Positions 6,289-8,674 of a stretch of 8,674 bases of DNA are shown here, piece after piece (position 1 is the stretch's first letter; every line of letters starts with the position of its first letter). A program made the translations under genes and the position numbers. This DNA comes from Verrucomicrobiota bacterium (lineage in GTDB: Bacteria > Verrucomicrobiota > Verrucomicrobiia > Opitutales > Opitutaceae): positions 1 through 8,674 of the forward strand of contig RFJS01000359.1 of assembly GCA_003694825.1 (NCBI GenBank). Reading direction: 5' to 3'. The notes under the pieces were generated by a model that saw only the letters and a program-made list of their open reading frames with translations, had not been told where the DNA came from and ran no database searches.

Positions 6289-7737
6289 ATGCATCAGATT
6301 CGCTCCTCTCTCTTTTTCCTTTCGCTTATCATTTCATCGACGGCGCCCCTCCTCGCCCAGAACCGCATCGGCACCGGCTCGGCCGACGCGCTTTACAAGA
6401 CCTACTGCGCCACCTGCCACGGCCAGAACCTCGAAGGCGGCCAGGGCAGCTCCCTCATCGACGACGTCTGGAAATACGGCGCCACCGACGATGCCATCGC
6501 CCGCATCATCGCCGAGGGCGTGCCCGACCAGGGCGTGGTGCCGTGGAAGGCGGTGCTCTCCCCCGAGCAGATCCGCTCGCTCGTCATCTACATTCGCGAA
6601 AAGACCCAGCTTGCCCGCTCCGGACAGCTTGCCGAGCGCCTCACCCCGCGCGATGGCGTTTTCAAGACCGAGACGCACGCTTTCAGGCTGCGTGAAATCG
6701 TCTCGGTCAACGGCATCCTCTGGTCGATGGCCTTTCTCCCCGATGGCTCGATCCTGCTCGCCCAACGCGACGGGCCGCTGTGGCGCTTCGTCGATGGCGA
6801 GAAGCGCCGCATCACCGGCACGCCCGAGGTATGGCAGCACGGGCAGGGCGGCCTCATGGAGATGGCGCTTCACCCCGACTACGCCGAGAACGGGTGGATC
6901 TACCTCGGCTACAGCGAAAATATCGGAGCCAGGGAAAATGGTCGCGAGGCCGGCATGACCGCCGTCGTCCGGGGTCGGATCCGCGATGACCGCTGGGTTG
7001 ACCAGGAGGAGATCTTTCACGTCCCCGGCGAGTTTCACACCAGCGCCGGTGTCCACTTCGGCACCCGTTTCGTCTTCAAGGACGGCTACCTGTTTTTCGG
7101 CATCGGCGACCGCGGCCGCATGCACATGGCCCAGGATCTCTCACGGCCCAACGGAAAGATCCATCGCATCCACGACGACGGCCGCATCCCGACCGACAAC
7201 CCTGTCTACAACCGGCCCGGCGCCTTCAAGTCCATCTGGTCCTATGGCCACCGCAATCCTCAGGGCCTGGACATCGACCCGCGCAACGGCGACATCTGGG
7301 AGACCGAACACGGTCCGCGCGGCGGCGACGAGACAAACTGGATACGCCCCGGGCTGAACTACGGCTGGCCCGTCATCACCTTTGGCATGAACTACGACGG
7401 CACCCCGATCACCGACAAAACCGCCGCCGAAGGCATGGAACAGCCCGTCCACTACTGGGTGCCCTCGATCGCCGTCTGCGGCATCGATTTCTACGAGGGA
7501 GACAAGTTTCCGGGGTGGACCGGCAACCTCCTAGTCACCGGGCTCGCCTCTCAGGAACTGCACCGCCTCGTCATCGAAGAGCGCAAGGTGCTCAAAGACG
7601 AAATCATCCTCAAAGGACAGGGGCGCGTCCGCGACGTGCTCAGCGGTCCGGACGGGTATATCTACATCGCGTTGAATGACCGCACCTCCGGGCGCGGTGC
7701 CCTCTACCGTCTCGAACCGGCCGACGCCACCAACTGA
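6289..7737 (+). CDS. Cytochrome c-fused PQQ-dependent aldose sugar dehydrogenase
   Basis: A 482-residue periplasmic protein. Residues 1-23 form a signal peptide (basic start, core FFLSLIISSTAPLLA). Residues 31-105 are a class I cytochrome c domain with heme site CATCH at 40-44. Residues 130-475 are a six-bladed glucose/sorbosone dehydrogenase domain of the soluble PQQ glucose dehydrogenase/YliI type. Family landmarks: GQGGLMEMALHPDYAENGWI (185-204), His256 in GVHFGTRFVF at the position of the catalytic His of soluble glucose dehydrogenase, GIGDRG (271-276), GHRNPQGL (320-327) with Arg322-Asn323, EHGPRGGDETN (340-350), and GRVRDV (445-450), whose Arg446 and Arg448 match the PQQ-binding pair. 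The fused heme would take electrons from reduced PQQ. Oddly, the heme domain contains no Met, and Val83 occupies the expected distal ligand position. The sugar substrate is not predictable. The gene follows a 155-base gap with no sure promoter or ribosome site. Confidence 0.9.
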   Translation: MHQIRSSLFFLSLIISSTAPLLAQNRIGTGSADALYKTYCATCHGQNLEGGQGSSLIDDVWKYGATDDAIARIIAEGVPDQGVVPWKAVLSPEQIRSLVIYIREKTQLARSGQLAERLTPRDGVFKTETHAFRLREIVSVNGILWSMAFLPDGSILLAQRDGPLWRFVDGEKRRITGTPEVWQHGQGGLMEMALHPDYAENGWIYLGYSENIGARENGREAGMTAVVRGRIRDDRWVDQEEIFHVPGEFHTSAGVHFGTRFVFKDGYLFFGIGDRGRMHMAQDLSRPNGKIHRIHDDGRIPTDNPVYNRPGAFKSIWSYGHRNPQGLDIDPRNGDIWETEHGPRGGDETNWIRPGLNYGWPVITFGMNYDGTPITDKTAAEGMEQPVHYWVPSIAVCGIDFYEGDKFPGWTGNLLVTGLASQELHRLVIEERKVLKDEIILKGQGRVRDVLSGPDGYIYIALNDRTSGRGALYRLEPADATN

Positions 7738-7765
7738 TCCGAGGACCCGCGCGCGGACTGGCCCG

Positions 7766-7817
7766 GGCGGGTTCCGCCCGCCTCAGCCGACGGTTGCCCG
7801 CGGGCGGCGAACCCGCC
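7766..7817. repeat. Long imperfect inverted repeat after the dehydrogenase gene
   Basis: GGCGGG (7766-7771), loop TTCCG and CCCGCC (7777-7782) form a perfect 6-base hairpin starting 28 bases after the stop. A second, smaller hairpin lies at 7803-7817 (GGCGG, then CCGCC). The two units are inverted relatives: GGCGGGTTCCGCCCGCC on the left resembles the reverse complement of GCGGGCGGCGAACCCGCC (7800-7817), so the whole block could also fold as one large stem with a loop of about 20 bases. It may act as a terminator for the dehydrogenase mRNA despite the lack of a T-run, or as a REP-like palindromic unit. Confidence 0.5.
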
Positions 7818-7872
7818 GCGGCGGCGTTTCCATATTGGGTTCTTCGAGCCTCCGGGCAACCTGCAGATCGTC

Positions 7873-8307
7873 ATGCTCAAATCGCAACTGATCCACCCGG
7901 ACATCCTGCAGGCGCTCGCGAGCTCCGGCCACTTTTCCCAGGTGCTCATCGCCGACGGCAACTACCCTGTCGCCACCGGCACGAATCCGCTCGCCAAACG
8001 CGTTCACCTCAATCTCAGGCCCGGCCTCGTCAGCTGCCTCGACGTGCTCGAAGTGCTGCTCACCGCCATCCCCGTGCAGGAGGCGACGGTCATGGCCCCG
8101 CCCTCGGATTTTCATCCGGAGATTCACGACGACTACAAACGACTGCTCGGCCCCGATGTGAGCTGGAGCGAAATGGAACGCTGGGCTTTCTACGACAAGA
8201 TCAAGTCGCCCAACACCTCGCTCGTCATTGCCACCGGCGAGCAGCGCCGTTTCGCGAATCTGCTGCTGACCATCGGCGTGGTCAAACTGCCCACAGAGAA
8301 CTTCTGA
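7873..8307 (+). CDS. RbsD/FucU family sugar mutarotase
   Basis: A 144-residue protein of the RbsD/FucU family, which forms cytoplasmic ring-shaped oligomers and speeds the interconversion of sugar ring forms and anomers (ribose pyranose/furanose for RbsD, fucose and other aldoses for FucU). Visible family features are the N-terminus MLKSQLIHPDILQALASSGH with the conserved His20, the strand LIADGNYP (25-32) with Asp28, AFYDKI (105-110), and the C-terminal TGEQRRFANLLLTIGVV (121-137), which matches the GE...yaN.iL..GV signature. The length is normal, and the ATG at 7873 gives the standard start. It looks closer to FucU than to RbsD because of the FYDK region, but no gene symbol is warranted. 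No kinase, transporter or isomerase for ribose or fucose is adjacent. A role in supplying the right anomer to sugar enzymes nearby is inference. Confidence 0.88.
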   Translation: MLKSQLIHPDILQALASSGHFSQVLIADGNYPVATGTNPLAKRVHLNLRPGLVSCLDVLEVLLTAIPVQEATVMAPPSDFHPEIHDDYKRLLGPDVSWSEMERWAFYDKIKSPNTSLVIATGEQRRFANLLLTIGVVKLPTENF

Positions 8308-8311
8308 AGCC

Positions 8312-8355
8312 GCGGCGCCGGGCCACCCCGGGGCCGTCAAGATGTCCGGCGCCGC
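8312..8355 (+). terminator. Perfect 10-base inverted repeat after the RbsD/FucU gene
   Basis: GCGGCGCCGG (8312-8321) and CCGGCGCCGC (8346-8355) are exact reverse complements, starting five bases after the stop. The 24-base loop can hold a small inner GGCC/GGCC stem (8321-8324 with 8332-8335, competing for one base). It probably ends or protects the transcript. No T-run follows, so Rho-independent termination in the classical sense is uncertain. Confidence 0.45.
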
Positions 8356-8373
8356 CGGCCGGGCCCGCGCGCC

Positions 8374-8410
8374 CTGTCCGCCATCGCGGCCGGAGCGCGC
8401 CGACGGACAG
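8374..8410. repeat. 7-base inverted repeat in the spacer before the IS
   Basis: CTGTCCG (8374-8380) and CGGACAG (8404-8410) are perfect arms around a 23-base GC-rich spacer. Function unknown; chance is possible. Confidence 0.25.
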
Positions 8411-8552
8411 CCACTCGATCGCACCCGTCGCCCGCCGCCGGATCGCATTGCCTCCAGCGCCGCGGGCGCTTGCTCCCTTCACTCGACGGGACAGGAGATC
8501 GCTCGCAGCCGGGCGGCCGTGCAACCGCCTTATCATCGGCCTCGACATTCTC

Positions 8553-8674
8553 GAGGCTATCCCAAAACCTTGCATTTGTATAAAAGCGCCCATATACCGG
8601 ATAGATGCTTCGCCTGAGTGATGATCAATTGGACTGGATATGTGAACGTGTTCCTGATGCGAAAAGGAGCGCAA
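8553..8674 (+). mobile_element. Left end of an IS5-like insertion sequence (partial)
   Basis: At about 8553 the base composition drops abruptly from very GC-rich to near balanced and stays so to the edge. The boundary sequence GAGGCTATCCCAAAACC (8553-8569) resembles the terminal inverted repeats of IS5-superfamily elements (a GAGG or GGG start followed by CTRTCCCAAAA). A transposase-like frame starts 52 bases in, as usual for these compact elements. TATAAA at 8579-8584 could be a -10 box for the transposase. The right end and the target duplication lie outside the window, so the exact boundary is uncertain by a few bases. Confidence 0.6.
8605..8674 (+). CDS. IS5-like transposase, N-terminal fragment cut by the window edge
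   Basis: ATG at 8605 opens a frame of 23 codons plus one base that runs off the right edge: MLRLSDDQLDWICERVPDAK and onward. The pattern LSDDQxxxIxxxxPD matches the helical start of IS5-family DDE transposases (commonly LSDeQWxxIxxlLP), with Leu in place of the usual Trp after Gln. Codon use is far less GC-biased than in the neighbouring genes, in keeping with an acquired element. The ribosome site is weak. Identification rests on about 20 residues and on the terminal repeat-like sequence upstream, so the family is probable but not certain. Confidence 0.55.
   Translation, partial: MLRLSDDQLDWICERVPDAKRSA

Larger units (their letters stand above)
8308..8552. other. GC-rich spacer without a gene
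   Basis: This spacer lies between the RbsD/FucU stop and the IS boundary. Open frames crossing it on both strands are Arg/Pro/Ala/Gly-rich, match no family I recognise, and one continues out of frame into the IS. It contains two inverted repeats (8312-8355 and 8374-8410). I see no tRNA or other recognisable RNA gene. Confidence 0.5.

Noticed and set aside
7873..8307. Ribose (rbs) or fucose (fuc) operon membership for the RbsD/FucU gene
   Set aside because: No ribokinase, fucose isomerase, fuculokinase or sugar importer is adjacent, so only the family name is supported.
1..8674. CRISPR arrays, tRNA or rRNA genes, phage or defence genes
   Set aside because: No regularly spaced direct repeats, cloverleaf-like sequences, or protein motifs of phage or defence systems were seen in any region read.

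Overview
This is a very GC-rich window (roughly two thirds G+C by eye) with long shadow open frames on both strands. Six complete protein genes lie on the + strand, one partial gene on the - strand at the left edge, and the start of an insertion sequence at the right edge. Ribosome binding sites are mostly weak or absent. The gene mix (a mannosylglucose phosphorylase of family GH130, a periplasmic sugar dehydrogenase fused to cytochrome c, an RbsD/FucU protein, a VOC protein) points to a free-living heterotrophic Gram-negative bacterium. Verrucomicrobiota (for example the Opitutales) is my best guess and Planctomycetota an alternative. This is inference from gene content and style, not a search.

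Layout. Positions 1-549 (-) hold the N-terminal part of an exported or membrane-anchored protein with a short SmpA/BamE-like motif and an Ala/Glu/Ser-rich tail running off the edge. A 158-base divergent gap separates it from a three-gene ABC-2 exporter operon: ATPase 708-1640, permease 1708-3000 and permease 2997-4133, with an ATGA overlap between the permeases. After a 187-base gap with an AT-rich island come four co-directional genes tied to carbohydrate metabolism: GH130 phosphorylase 4321-5553, VOC protein 5675-6133, cytochrome c-PQQ sugar dehydrogenase 6289-7737 and RbsD/FucU 7873-8307. They are spaced 121-155 bases apart, so they may be separate transcription units rather than one tight operon. 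A 245-base GC-rich spacer with inverted repeats leads to an abrupt drop in GC at about 8553, where an IS5-like element begins; its transposase starts at 8605 and leaves the window.

How the genes could work together. The phosphorylase would split mannosyl-glucose from beta-mannan breakdown into mannose 1-phosphate and glucose in the cytoplasm. The dehydrogenase would oxidise aldoses in the periplasm and pass electrons to its own heme domain. The RbsD/FucU protein would interconvert sugar anomers. The VOC protein has all four metal ligands but no assignable substrate. A shared sugar theme is reasonable but a single pathway is not demonstrated. The usual mannan partners (cellobiose 2-epimerase, GH26 mannanase, sugar importer) are not in the window.

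I found no convincing undescribed system. The most unusual coding observation is that the heme domain of the dehydrogenase has a normal CxxCH but no methionine where the distal heme ligand is expected. The most unusual noncoding observation is a long imperfect inverted repeat built from two smaller hairpins just after that gene.
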